A stretch of 19,057 nucleotides of DNA from an uncultured Clostridia bacterium (GTDB lineage Bacteria; Bacillota; Clostridia; Christensenellales; Aristaeellaceae). The stretch covers positions 1 to 19,057 of the forward strand of contig CAMOUF010000084.1 in NCBI GenBank assembly GCA_946626395.1. The letters run 5' to 3'. A program made the position numbers and the translations under genes. This document shows positions 6,704-13,882 of this stretch, piece after piece; the first letter of the stretch is position 1; every line of letters begins with the position of its first letter. Below the pieces are notes generated by a model, which saw nothing but the letters and a program-made list of their open reading frames with translations, was not told where the DNA came from and made no database searches.

Positions 6704-7150
6704 ATGCAGTTTTTGAGTGATTTATGGGCCAACGGGCCCCTGAAATGCGCTGTGCTTTCCTGGACGGTGGCTCAGGGCATCAAGGTATTGATTTCCCTGT
6801 GGCTGGATAAGAAGCTGGATTGGCGGCGCTGCTTTGGCATGGGCGGCATGCCTTCCTCCCACAGCGCCTTCGTGTTTTCCCTGATGATGGCCATCGGTAT
6901 CCAGGAAACCCTGGCCTCCCCCATTTTCGCTGTGGCCTTCGGCCTGGCCGCCGTGGTGATTTATGACGCCATGGGCGTGCGCAGGGAAACGGGAAAGCAA
7001 AGCGTGGTGCTCAACCAGATTCTCACCCAGATGCTGGTGGAAGGAAAGCCCATCACCGAAAAGCAATTAAAGGAGCTGGTGGGGCACACGCCCCTGGAAG
7101 TGGCCGCCGGGATCATCGTGGGCATCATTGTAACCCTGCTGGTGATGTAA
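6704..7150 (+). CDS. DUF212 family membrane protein (divergent PAP2-like)
   Basis: The 148-residue membrane protein has the family motifs GMPSSHSAFV (48-57) and YDAMGVRRETGKQS (87-100), and a closing GHTPLEVAAGIIVG (127-140). Four hydrophobic stretches suggest four membrane helices. DUF212 (Bacillus YuiD type) is distantly related to PAP2 phosphatases and vanadium haloperoxidases through its SxxHSA and GHTP segments; no reaction has been shown that I know of. A lipid-phosphate role would fit its place next to ispA, but that is inference. The ATG at 6704 has GAGGAA about six bases upstream; an in-frame start at 6596 would lie deep inside ispA. Confidence 0.85.
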   Translation: MQFLSDLWANGPLKCAVLSWTVAQGIKVLISLWLDKKLDWRRCFGMGGMPSSHSAFVFSLMMAIGIQETLASPIFAVAFGLAAVVIYDAMGVRRETGKQSVVLNQILTQMLVEGKPITEKQLKELVGHTPLEVAAGIIVGIIVTLLVM

Positions 7151-7185
7151 CAGCATAACGCAAACAGATAAAGGAGGACGTTTTC

Positions 7186-7743
7186 ATGGATGCTTTTCTG
7201 GAAGAAGTGGTAACCAAGCGAAACCGCACGATGGAGACCGTTACCTATATTCTGGCCAACGTGGCCATGGTGCTCAGCGGCGTGATGGCGTTTATGGATT
7301 TCGCTTTCATCGGCCAGGTGGTGGCCCAGGCGGGCTTTGGCACGGACTTTTTCCTGGTGCTGGCCCGAATCCTGGTGTTCGGCGGCATCGCGGCGGCGCT
7401 GTTCATCTTCCGGGACAGGGTCAAAACCGAATACGAATACACCCTCACCAATACCCAGATGGACTTCGCTCAGGTATACAACAACAAAAAACGCAAGAAC
7501 CTGGGCACCATGAACATCCGCAACGTGGAAGCCTGCGGCATGGTAGCCTCCGGCTCCTTTAACCGCTACATCAATATGCAGGGCATCAAGCGCACCAACT
7601 GGTTCCTGAACCGGGACGCCAATCTGCTGTACTTCTTTTTCCAGAAGGATGGCCAGAAACGCATCATCATCATCGAGCCCAGCGAGGAAATGGTGAACCT
7701 GATCAAGCGCAACCTGGCCCAGGGCGTGTGGCAGGTCAATTAA
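7186..7743 (+). CDS. Two-helix membrane protein, DUF6106-like
   Basis: The 185-residue protein has two membrane helices near the N-terminus (about 19-41 and 56-76) and a soluble part (80-185). The soluble part starts Y-E-Y-T-L-T-N-T-Q-M-D-F-A-Q-V-Y-N-N-K-K-R-K, a pattern like bacterial PH domains in which two strands are followed by a basic loop. It resembles the clostridial DUF6106 family as I recall it; no function is known. A very good ribosome binding site (AAAGGAGG) precedes the ATG. It is 35 bases downstream of the DUF212 gene and 55 bases upstream of the cysteine desulfurase gene, all on one strand, so co-transcription is likely. Confidence 0.7.
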   Translation: MDAFLEEVVTKRNRTMETVTYILANVAMVLSGVMAFMDFAFIGQVVAQAGFGTDFFLVLARILVFGGIAAALFIFRDRVKTEYEYTLTNTQMDFAQVYNNKKRKNLGTMNIRNVEACGMVASGSFNRYINMQGIKRTNWFLNRDANLLYFFFQKDGQKRIIIIEPSEEMVNLIKRNLAQGVWQVN

Positions 7744-7798
7744 GCAATTCAATTTCTGAGCTCTCCTGGCTCGGGAATGACGGAGGTTATTTCCCATC

Positions 7799-8935
7799 AT
7801 GTCGATTTACCTGGATAACAGCGCCACCACCCGCGTATGCCCCCAGGCCGTGGAGGCCATGGCGGACTGTATGCGCAATGAATTTTACAATCCTTCCGCC
7901 CTGTATGCCCCGGCTCTGCACGCCCAGCAGCGGATGCGAGCCTGCCGGGATGCAATTTTGAAAGCCGTTCACGCGCCCATGGGCGCCAAGGCCTTGTTCG
8001 TTTCCGGCGGCACGGAAGCGGATAATCTGGTGATTTTCGGCCGCGCCGCCAAGGTTCGCTCCGGCAAGGTGCTTTTTTCCGCCGGGGAGCATCCCGCGGT
8101 GAAGGAAGCCTGCCAGGTCTGCGGCCTGGAGCCCGTGGAAATGCCCTACGATCACCGGGGCATCGTGGATCTGGAAAAGCTGAGCGGATTGCTTTCTTCC
8201 GATGTAACGCTGGTCTGCTGCATGCAGGTGAACAACGAAACCGGCGCCATCCAGCCCCTCAAGGAAATTTCTTTGCTGATCAAAGAAAAAGCGTCCTACG
8301 CCCATTTCCACGTGGACGGGGTGCAGGGCTTCCTTCGGGTGCCCTTTGATATGACCGCCTGCGGGGCGGACACCTACGCTCTGTCCGGCCATAAAATCCA
8401 CGGCCCCAAGGGCATCGGCGCGCTGGTGATGGGGCCCCGGGTGCAGCTGAACCCCCGGCAGGTGGGCGGCGGACAGGAAGGGCAGCTTCGCTCCGGTACC
8501 GAAAACACCCCCGGCATCGCCGGGCTGCTGGCCGCCATAGAAGCCTTCCCCCGGGAAAACAATATCCGGGAAAACAAGCTGCTTTTGTGGCGGCTCATTC
8601 AGGAAGCCGTTCCAGAGGCTGCCGTCAACGGCCCCGCGCCGGCCAGCGATGTATCCGCGCCTCACATCCTGAACGTGTCCCTGCCCCCGGTGCGCTCCGA
8701 AACCATGCTCCACGCCCTGGAAGGGGAAGGGGTATATGTGGGCATGGGGTCCGCCTGCTCCTCCTTTAAGCAGCGGGTGAGCCCGGTATTAAAGGCCATG
8801 AACACGCCTCAGAAATACGCGGAAACTGCCCTGCGCTTTTCCCTCTCCCCTGAAAACACGGCGGAGGAAATGCGGGAAACGGTGGCAGTCATCCAAAGGC
8901 AGTACGCGGTGCTGTCCAAGTTCCAGAGAAGATAA
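7799..8935 (+). CDS. NifS/IscS-like cysteine desulfurase
   Basis: This PLP enzyme takes sulfur from L-cysteine to form an enzyme persulfide plus alanine. The 378-residue protein opens Y-L-D-N-S-A-T-T. It has VSGGTEADN (68-76), the PLP-contacting Asp173 in HVDGVQ, the PLP-binding Lys199 in SGHKIHGPKG, and the catalytic Cys320 in GMGSACSS. Because thiI lies 24 bases downstream, the likely partner is ThiI, so it would resemble the Bacillus NifZ-ThiI pair that makes 4-thiouridine at tRNA position 8. It is therefore less likely to be the main Fe-S cluster desulfurase, and no IscU/SufU gene is adjacent. GGAGG lies 12 bases before the ATG, slightly far. Confidence 0.9.
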   Translation: MSIYLDNSATTRVCPQAVEAMADCMRNEFYNPSALYAPALHAQQRMRACRDAILKAVHAPMGAKALFVSGGTEADNLVIFGRAAKVRSGKVLFSAGEHPAVKEACQVCGLEPVEMPYDHRGIVDLEKLSGLLSSDVTLVCCMQVNNETGAIQPLKEISLLIKEKASYAHFHVDGVQGFLRVPFDMTACGADTYALSGHKIHGPKGIGALVMGPRVQLNPRQVGGGQEGQLRSGTENTPGIAGLLAAIEAFPRENNIRENKLLLWRLIQEAVPEAAVNGPAPASDVSAPHILNVSLPPVRSETMLHALEGEGVYVGMGSACSSFKQRVSPVLKAMNTPQKYAETALRFSLSPENTAEEMRETVAVIQRQYAVLSKFQRR

Positions 8936-8959
8936 AAAACGAAGGGGAAGAAAACCGAC

Positions 8960-10111
8960 ATGCGAAAGCTGCTCATGGTTCGCTACGGCGAAATTTATTT
9001 AAAGGGCCTGAACCGGCCTTACTTTTTAAAGGCTCTGGTCAAGCGGGTGAAGGAGGCGGCCAAGCCCTTCGGGGGCCAGGTATGGCTTCACGACGCCCGC
9101 ATCTTTATCAGCGACGCCCAGGATCTGGAAGGCTGCATGGCGCGGGTCAGCAAAGTGTTCGGCGTGCATTCCATCGCTCCCGCTATCGAAATGGAAAAGG
9201 ACAATTTTGAGGGCATCTGTGAACAGGCCAATGAGCTGATGCAGGGCCTGACCGGCACCTTCAAGGTCGAGGCCCGCCGGGCGGACAAGCACTATTTCCT
9301 TACCTCTCCCCAGATCAATATGCAGGTAGGCGAATATGTGCTCATGCGCAACGAAGACCATTTGAAGGTGGACGTGCGCAAGCCGGAACACATCCTGTCC
9401 ATCGAGATCCGGGATCAGGCGTATCTGTACTGCACGGTATACCCGGCAGTAGGTGGCATGCCGGTTGGCACCGGCGGCAAGGCAGCCCTGCTTCTCTCCG
9501 GCGGCATCGACAGCCCGGTGGCAGGCTACATGATTGCCAAGCGCGGAGTGCAGCTGGTGGCGGTACACTATCATTCCTTCCCCTATACCAGCGAATTTGC
9601 CAAGCAGAAGGTGCTGGATCTGGCCAAAATCCTCAGCGAATACTGCTGCGGACTCAAGGTGTACGTGGTGCCCTTTACGGACATTCAGATGCAGATCCAT
9701 GAAAAATGCCCCGAGGATTATACCACCCTGATCATGCGGCGCTACATGATGCGCATTGCCGAACGCATCGCCCAGAAGGAAGAGGCCATGGCGCTGATCA
9801 CCGGCGAATCCATCGGCCAAGTGGCCAGCCAGACCATGGAAGCGCTGATCACTACCAACGAGGTGGTGAAAACCATGCCGGTGTACCGGCCTCTCATCGG
9901 CTTTGATAAAATCGACATTATGGAGTACGCCCGGAAAATCGGCACCTATGAAACCTCCATCCTGCCTTATGAAGACTGCTGCACCGTGTTCACGCCCCGC
10001 CATCCCGCCACCAAGCCCAAAATCGCCCTGATCGAAAAAGGCGAAAGCCAACTGGATCAGGAAACCCTGATCCAGACCGCCATTGAAAACGCGGAAATCG
10101 TGGAGCTGTAA
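8960..10111 (+). CDS. thiI: tRNA 4-thiouridine synthase ThiI
   Basis: ThiI adenylates U8 of tRNA and transfers sulfur to give 4-thiouridine, a UV sensor; in some bacteria it also supports thiamine thiazole synthesis. The 383-residue protein has the N-terminal ferredoxin-like and THUMP region (about 1-165), starting M-V-R-Y-G-E-I-Y-L-K-G. The PP-loop ATPase domain follows with SGGIDSP at 180-186, then the T-G-E-S-I-G-Q-V-A-S-Q-T segment and the Cys-containing E-D-C-C-T-V-F motif near 338-344. There is no C-terminal rhodanese domain; the length matches the short Firmicute form, which receives sulfur from a dedicated NifS-type partner, and that gene lies directly upstream. It is the last gene of the run before a strong terminator. 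Confidence 0.94.
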   Translation: MRKLLMVRYGEIYLKGLNRPYFLKALVKRVKEAAKPFGGQVWLHDARIFISDAQDLEGCMARVSKVFGVHSIAPAIEMEKDNFEGICEQANELMQGLTGTFKVEARRADKHYFLTSPQINMQVGEYVLMRNEDHLKVDVRKPEHILSIEIRDQAYLYCTVYPAVGGMPVGTGGKAALLLSGGIDSPVAGYMIAKRGVQLVAVHYHSFPYTSEFAKQKVLDLAKILSEYCCGLKVYVVPFTDIQMQIHEKCPEDYTTLIMRRYMMRIAERIAQKEEAMALITGESIGQVASQTMEALITTNEVVKTMPVYRPLIGFDKIDIMEYARKIGTYETSILPYEDCCTVFTPRHPATKPKIALIEKGESQLDQETLIQTAIENAEIVEL

Positions 10112-10121
10112 AAACAAGCGC

Positions 10122-10175
10122 GCCCCCGCTCGCAATTGATGCGAACGGGGGCTTTGCGTATCTTTTGTTTTGAGC
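10122..10175 (+). terminator. Intrinsic terminator after thiI, possibly bidirectional
   Basis: GCCCCCG (10122-10128) pairs with CGGGGGC (10146-10152), and TCGCA (10130-10134) pairs with TGCGA (10140-10144) around a five-base loop, with a single C/A mismatch. A T-rich stretch (CTTTGCGTATCTTTTGTTTT) follows. The convergent SH3 gene ends at 10186, and on the minus strand the stem is followed by GCGCTTGTTTTT, so the same hairpin could end both transcripts. Confidence 0.85.
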
Positions 10176-10185
10176 AGGCCAAGGG

Positions 10186-10674
10186 TCAGTCCTTGTCCGT
10201 TTTTTGAATCCAGCCCGCCGCGCCCCGCAGGCTGACCACGAGCCACTCCTCCTCCTCTTTCAAGATGGGCAGGATGGTGTTTTCATCCAGCAGGGCCACT
10301 TTGGGGGCCATGGTGTCGTTCCAGGCGTAAACCGGTGTTTTGCCCTCCGTTTGATACCAGGCGGGATCAATGGCAAGATAATCCTCGTTGACCCAGCCCG
10401 CCGGGCCCTCATCCTCAGAATCCGAAAGAAAGCATTGGGCCCATCCCCCTGTTTGCGGCTGCACGATGATCCGGGTACCGTAGGCCAGCGTTTTCAGCGC
10501 CGGGGATAACGCGCTGGGCTCCTGCCGCACTGTCAGCGTTTCGCACAGCACCACCGCCTGAAGACCGATCTGGCCCTCCCCGTAGGGGGGAAGGATTTTG
10601 GCCTGAGCAGCCCCCAGGCCTCCAAGCAGCAGGATCACCGCAGTCAGCATCGCAAGGCAACTGTATTTTTTCAT
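10186..10674 (-). CDS. Secreted SH3-domain protein
   Basis: The 162-residue protein starts with a classical signal peptide: MKK, a hydrophobic core (about 6-21) and a probable signal peptidase I site after A-A-Q-A (25). Two SH3b-like repeats follow. The first (about 39-103) has the pattern L-T-V-R-Q-E-P-S-A, G-T-R-I-I-V, G-W-A-Q and A-G-W-V-N; the second (about 112-158) has P-V-Y-A-W-N-D and ends A-G-W-I-Q-K. Bacterial SH3 domains usually bind peptidoglycan or metal and targeting partners; no catalytic domain is attached here, so the role is open. The ATG at 10674 is chosen over upstream in-frame ATGs because GGAGG lies eight bases before it. It lies about 100 bases downstream of the full-length reductase frame and may share its transcript. 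Confidence 0.8.
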   Translation of the reverse strand: MKKYSCLAMLTAVILLLGGLGAAQAKILPPYGEGQIGLQAVVLCETLTVRQEPSALSPALKTLAYGTRIIVQPQTGGWAQCFLSDSEDEGPAGWVNEDYLAIDPAWYQTEGKTPVYAWNDTMAPKVALLDENTILPILKEEEEWLVVSLRGAAGWIQKTDKD

Positions 10675-10719
10675 GTTCATTTCCTCCCGCAGTTTTTCTT
10701 CCTCCATAAAACGAAGGGG

Positions 10720-10769
10720 CGGGCTGTTTTGTTCCCGATAGAACAGGAAATCTGGACATCCGCAGCCCG
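10720..10769 (-). terminator. Nested hairpin between the reductase and SH3 genes, weak terminator candidate
   Basis: On the minus strand CGGGCTG (10769-10763) pairs with CAGCCCG (10726-10720), enclosing a smaller TGTTC/GAACA stem. A modest TTCGTTTT stretch follows a few bases later. It begins seven bases after the TAA that would end the full-length reductase frame, which fits an end-of-gene signal or partial terminator ahead of the SH3 gene. The T-run is weak. Confidence 0.4.
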
Positions 10770-10775
10770 ATTCCC

Positions 10776-11402
10776 TTATTTACCGTCCGGGAAGCTGGTA
10801 AAGAATTTTCTTTCCACCGGAGGAAGGCCGTATTTTTCTTTCGCGTCGGCCACGGCGCGGATCAGGAAGGCCATATTCCGGGCCAGGTTCCGCATCACCT
10901 GCAGCCCTTCCAGGTCTTTTTTCACGTCCTAGGCGGTGAAGCCGTGCACCTGGTTCCAATAGGTGGAGGAGGCCACGGGCATGCCGGAGATGGTGAAATA
11001 TTTATTGAGTACGTCAAAGGACGCGGTATTGCCGCCCCGTCTGCAGCTGACCACCGCCGCGCCCACCTTCATATGCTTGGAAAAGGGTGTGCTGTAAAAC
11101 AGCCGATCCAGAAAGGAAAGCAATGTGCCGTTTGGCGAGCCATAATACACCGGGCTGCCCACCACCAGGCCGTCGGCCGCCTCGAACAGCGGAGCGATTT
11201 CATTCACCGCGTCGTCAAACACGCATTTGCCCCGCTTGGAGCAGGCGTTGCAGGAGACGCAGCCCCGAATATCCTTATTGCCCACGTGAATCAGTTGGGT
11301 TTCGATGCCTTCTTCCTGAAAAACGCGAATCATTTCCTCCAGGGCCAAAGCGGTGCAGCCCTTGGCGTGGGGACTGCCGTTGATCAAAAGAACCTTTGCC
11401 AT
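10776..11402 (-). pseudogene. Flavodoxin-like NAD(P)H-dependent FMN reductase interrupted by one in-frame TAG
   Basis: The open part (11402 to 10932) encodes 157 residues of the NADPH-dependent FMN reductase/flavodoxin-like family: INGSPHAKGCT (7-17) binds the FMN phosphate, SPVYYGSPNGTLLSFLDR (83-100) is the flavin loop, and a Cys-rich CVSCNACSKRGKC (48-60) is typical of clostridial members. The frame stops at TAG (10931-10929) straight after NQVHGFTA. In the same frame, 50 more codons (beginning D-V-K-K-D-L-E-G-L-Q-V-M-R-N-L-A-R-N-M-A) run to a TAA at 10776-10778. These supply the C-terminal helices normally present, and relatives usually have E or P at the interrupted position, so a single G-to-T change of GAG would explain it. 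Full length would be 208 codons. Options are a recent nonsense mutation, a sequence error or amber readthrough. The start at 11402 has AGGAGG nine bases upstream; ATGs at 11405 and 11408 are alternatives. Confidence 0.85.
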
Positions 11403-11432
11403 CATCATTTTCCTCCTTTTCTTGCTGAACTG

Positions 11433-11461
11433 ATTATAACAGAAAACAGAGAGCGCGTCCA
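11433..11461 (-). promoter_or_regulatory. Promoter for the minus-strand reductase gene
   Basis: On the minus strand the -10 is TATAAT (11438-11433), preceded by TGT, giving an extended -10. A 17-base spacer separates it from a 4/6-match -35, TGGACG (11461-11456). It lies about 30 bases upstream of the reductase start, so an intact promoter still drives the interrupted gene. Confidence 0.7.
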
Positions 11462-11506
11462 GCCATGATTCGTTCAGCGAATTTCTGTATAAATGTCATT
11501 TAGTGC

Positions 11507-11535
11507 TTGTATTTTTCTCCATTCTGTGCTAAAAT
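11507..11535 (+). promoter_or_regulatory. Promoter for secG
   Basis: The -35 is TTGTAT (11507-11512) and the -10 is TAAAAT (11530-11535), with a 17-base spacer and a TG at 11527-11528 forming an extended -10. It lies about 35 bases upstream of the secG ATG. It is divergent from the reductase promoter; the two -10 elements are roughly 90 bases apart. Confidence 0.75.
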
Positions 11536-11570
11536 ACATTTCGTGCTTATATCAAGGAGGGACAAAGGCA

Positions 11571-11807
11571 ATGAGTGCTATTGAAGTAATTCTGGACATT
11601 CTGATGGTGATTTCCGCTCTCGTTATGATCGTGACCGTTCTGATGCAGGACAGCGATTCTGACGGTATGGGCGCTTTGACTGGCGGCAGCGAAACTTTCT
11701 TTGGCAAGAACAAGAACAATACCCTGGAAGGCAAGCTGGCCTTGGCCACCAAGGTTTCTTCCATCGTGTTTGTGGTGCTGGCGATTGTGATACTGCTGGT
11801 GAAATAA
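11571..11807 (+). CDS. secG: Preprotein translocase subunit SecG
   Basis: SecG is the small accessory subunit of the SecYEG membrane channel. The 78-residue protein has two transmembrane helices (about 4-24 and 57-76) linked by the characteristic loop: L-M-Q-D-S-D-S-D-G-M-G-A-L-T-G-G-S-E-T-F-F-G, then K-N-K-N-N-T-L-E-G-K-L-A. This matches the family in length and order. AGGAGG lies about 10 bases before the ATG. It is flanked by its own promoter and a hairpin terminator, so it appears to be monocistronic; the frequent clostridial neighbours rnr and smpB are not here. Confidence 0.92.
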   Translation: MSAIEVILDILMVISALVMIVTVLMQDSDSDGMGALTGGSETFFGKNKNNTLEGKLALATKVSSIVFVVLAIVILLVK

Positions 11808-11832
11808 GGCAGCTTGCTTCGCATGGCTTTCC

Positions 11833-11865
11833 AGGGCTGACATATTCCCGTCAGCCCTTCTTTTC
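11833..11865 (+). terminator. Intrinsic terminator after secG
   Basis: A perfect nine-base-pair stem, AGGGCTGAC (11833-11841) with GTCAGCCCT (11850-11858), closes an eight-base loop and is followed by TCTTTTCG. It lies 25 bases after the secG stop. Confidence 0.88.
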
Positions 11866-11931
11866 GTATTCCGAAGGGATTGTCTCACTCCCTTATTTCG
11901 ATTGCTTATTCTATACTTTTGGGAGCGCATC

Positions 11932-13854
11932 ATGATCATTTTGACCATTCAAAACCTGCACAAAGCCTTTGGAGGCAATGTGGTGCTCAAGGACGTGAGC
12001 CTGACCCTTCAGGATCATCAGCGCATGGGCCTGGTGGGCGTGAACGGCTGCGGAAAATCCACCCTGCTGAACATATTGGCCGGGCGGGAGCATGCCGACG
12101 GCGGCAGCATATCGCTGATGAAGGGCATCCGCATCGGCTATATGGAGCAGCAGTATGCCGTCCAGGACGAGAGCACCGTGTTTGAAGAACTGCAAAAGGT
12201 GTATGAGCCGGTGTTCGCCCTGGAAAAAAAGCTGCGGGCCCTGGAGGAGGAAATGGCCTCCGCCGGGGAAACGGAATTAAAACGCCTGGGCGACACTTAC
12301 GAGCGCCTGAACGACGAATTTGAACGGGCCGACGGCTACGGCTGGAAGTCCTCCATACAGGGGGTGCTCAGCGGCCTGGGCTTTCAGAAGCATCAGTTTG
12401 ATCAGCCCGCCCGCCTTTTGTCCGGCGGGGAGCTGACAAGGCTGAGCCTTGCCAAGCTCCTGCTGCAAAAGCCCGATCTGCTGCTGCTGGACGAGCCCAC
12501 CAACCACCTGGATTTAGCCGCCCTGGACTGGTTGGAAAACTATCTGGGCGAATACAAGGGCACCCTGCTGGTGGTGAGCCATGACCGGTATTTCCTGGAT
12601 CATGTATGCACCCATATTTCCGAATTGCTCCTGGGCGTCCTGGAGCAGTACACCGGCAATTATTCTTCCTATATGACCCAGCGGGCGGAGCGCTTTGAAA
12701 TCCGCATGCGGGCCTGGGAACAGCAGCAAAAGATGATCGCCCGGGAGGAAGCCATCATCGCCCGGTATAAATCCTTCAACCGGGAAAAATCCATCAAAGC
12801 CGCCGAAAGCCGGGAAAAGCGGCTGGAAAAGGTGGAGCGGCTGGAGCGGCCTGAGGACGAGCATCAGGTGCGCTTCCGGTTCGAGGCCAAGCGCCGCACC
12901 GGGGACGACGTGCTCTTTATCCGGGATTTCAGCAAGTCCTTTGGGGACAGAACCCTCTTTCACAACGTGAACCTGACCCTCCGGGCCGGGGACCGGGTGG
13001 CCCTGCTGGGGCCCAACGGAATCGGCAAATCCACCCTGCTCAAATGCCTTATGGGCCAGGAAGCCCCAGACACCGGCGCTGTGCGCTGGGGGGCCAACGT
13101 GGATACCGGGTATTATGACCAGAAACAGGAAAGCCTACACCCGGAAAAGACGGTGCTGGACGAGGTATGGGATGCCTTCCCCCGGCTGGAGCAAAGCCAG
13201 GTGCGAGGCGCCCTGGGCCTGTTCCTGTTTACAGGGGAGGACGTGTTCATGCCCATCCATACCCTGTCCGGCGGGGAAAAGGGACGGGTGGCCCTGACCA
13301 AGCTGATGCTCAGGAAGGATAACCTGCTGCTGCTGGACGAGCCCACCAACCACCTGGACATGGACAGCCGGGAGGTATTGGAGGATGCCCTGGAGAATTT
13401 CGAGGGCACCATCCTGGCTGTGTCCCACGACCGTTATTTCATCAACCGGTTTGCTACCCGGGTGGCGGTGCTGACAGAGGATGGGATCAGGGAATACCTG
13501 GGCAACTTTGACGACTATATGGCCAAGCTCCAATGGGAGCAGGCTCAGCAGGGCCAGGACCCCCGCTTTGCCGATATGACCCGCACGGAAGCGGGCAAGG
13601 AAAAGCGGAAAATCCGCCTGGCCAAGGAACAGCTGAAAGCCTTGAAAGAGGCCGTGAAGCAGGCGGAAAAGAACGTAGCTGACACCGAAGAAGCCATCGA
13701 GCGTCAGGAAGCGCTGATGGCCAGCCCGGAAATCTATTCCGTGCCGGAAAAGGCCGCCGCGGCAGCCAAAGAATATCAGCGCTTAAAGGACACCCTGGCC
13801 CAGGCCTATGCCGACTGGGAGGAAGCGGAAGAGGCCCTCAGCGAAGCAACGTAA
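11932..13854 (+). CDS. ABC-F family ATPase (ribosome-associated, EttA/Uup/YdiF-like)
   Basis: The 640-residue protein has two ATP-binding cassettes and no membrane segments, the mark of ABC-F proteins, which act on the ribosomal E site as translation factors or antibiotic-protection factors. The first cassette has Walker A GVNGCGKST (36-44), signature LSGGE (163-167) and Walker B LLLLDEP (183-189). The second has GPNGIGKST (360-368), LSGGEK (445-450) and LLLLDEP (465-471). The inter-domain linker (about 240-310) is charged and helical, with the F-N-R-E-K-S-I-K-A-A-E-S-R-E-K-R-L segment that contacts P-site tRNA in relatives. The C-terminus (about 545-640) is a coiled coil, as in Uup and YdiF. 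It looks more like a housekeeping ABC-F than a specific resistance protein, but sequence alone cannot decide. The ATG at 11932 has GGGAG six bases upstream. Confidence 0.9.
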   Translation: MIILTIQNLHKAFGGNVVLKDVSLTLQDHQRMGLVGVNGCGKSTLLNILAGREHADGGSISLMKGIRIGYMEQQYAVQDESTVFEELQKVYEPVFALEKKLRALEEEMASAGETELKRLGDTYERLNDEFERADGYGWKSSIQGVLSGLGFQKHQFDQPARLLSGGELTRLSLAKLLLQKPDLLLLDEPTNHLDLAALDWLENYLGEYKGTLLVVSHDRYFLDHVCTHISELLLGVLEQYTGNYSSYMTQRAERFEIRMRAWEQQQKMIAREEAIIARYKSFNREKSIKAAESREKRLEKVERLERPEDEHQVRFRFEAKRRTGDDVLFIRDFSKSFGDRTLFHNVNLTLRAGDRVALLGPNGIGKSTLLKCLMGQEAPDTGAVRWGANVDTGYYDQKQESLHPEKTVLDEVWDAFPRLEQSQVRGALGLFLFTGEDVFMPIHTLSGGEKGRVALTKLMLRKDNLLLLDEPTNHLDMDSREVLEDALENFEGTILAVSHDRYFINRFATRVAVLTEDGIREYLGNFDDYMAKLQWEQAQQGQDPRFADMTRTEAGKEKRKIRLAKEQLKALKEAVKQAEKNVADTEEAIERQEALMASPEIYSVPEKAAAAAKEYQRLKDTLAQAYADWEEAEEALSEAT

Positions 13855-13882
13855 AAAACCCCAGGAATGGATGGAGAAGCGC

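Noticed and set aside
9026..10246. A 406-codon minus-strand open frame opposite thiI
   Set aside because: It overlaps thiI and the terminator completely, is rich in His, Gly and Gln as typical of antisense shadows, and has no recognisable motifs.
10708..10928. Treating the stretch downstream of the shortened reductase as noncoding
   Set aside because: The minus-strand frame continues for 50 family-like codons past the TAG up to 10776, so most of this stretch is the rest of the reductase gene.
11571..11807. Extending SecG upstream to an in-frame start at 11493
   Set aside because: The extension would include the promoter and the AGGAGG site, and the SecG family starts at the internal methionine.
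11912..11917. TATACT upstream of the ABC-F gene as a possible -10 element
   Set aside because: No acceptable -35 lies 16-18 bases upstream, and a start site there would fall inside the Shine-Dalgarno sequence (11921-11925), leaving it incomplete in the transcript.
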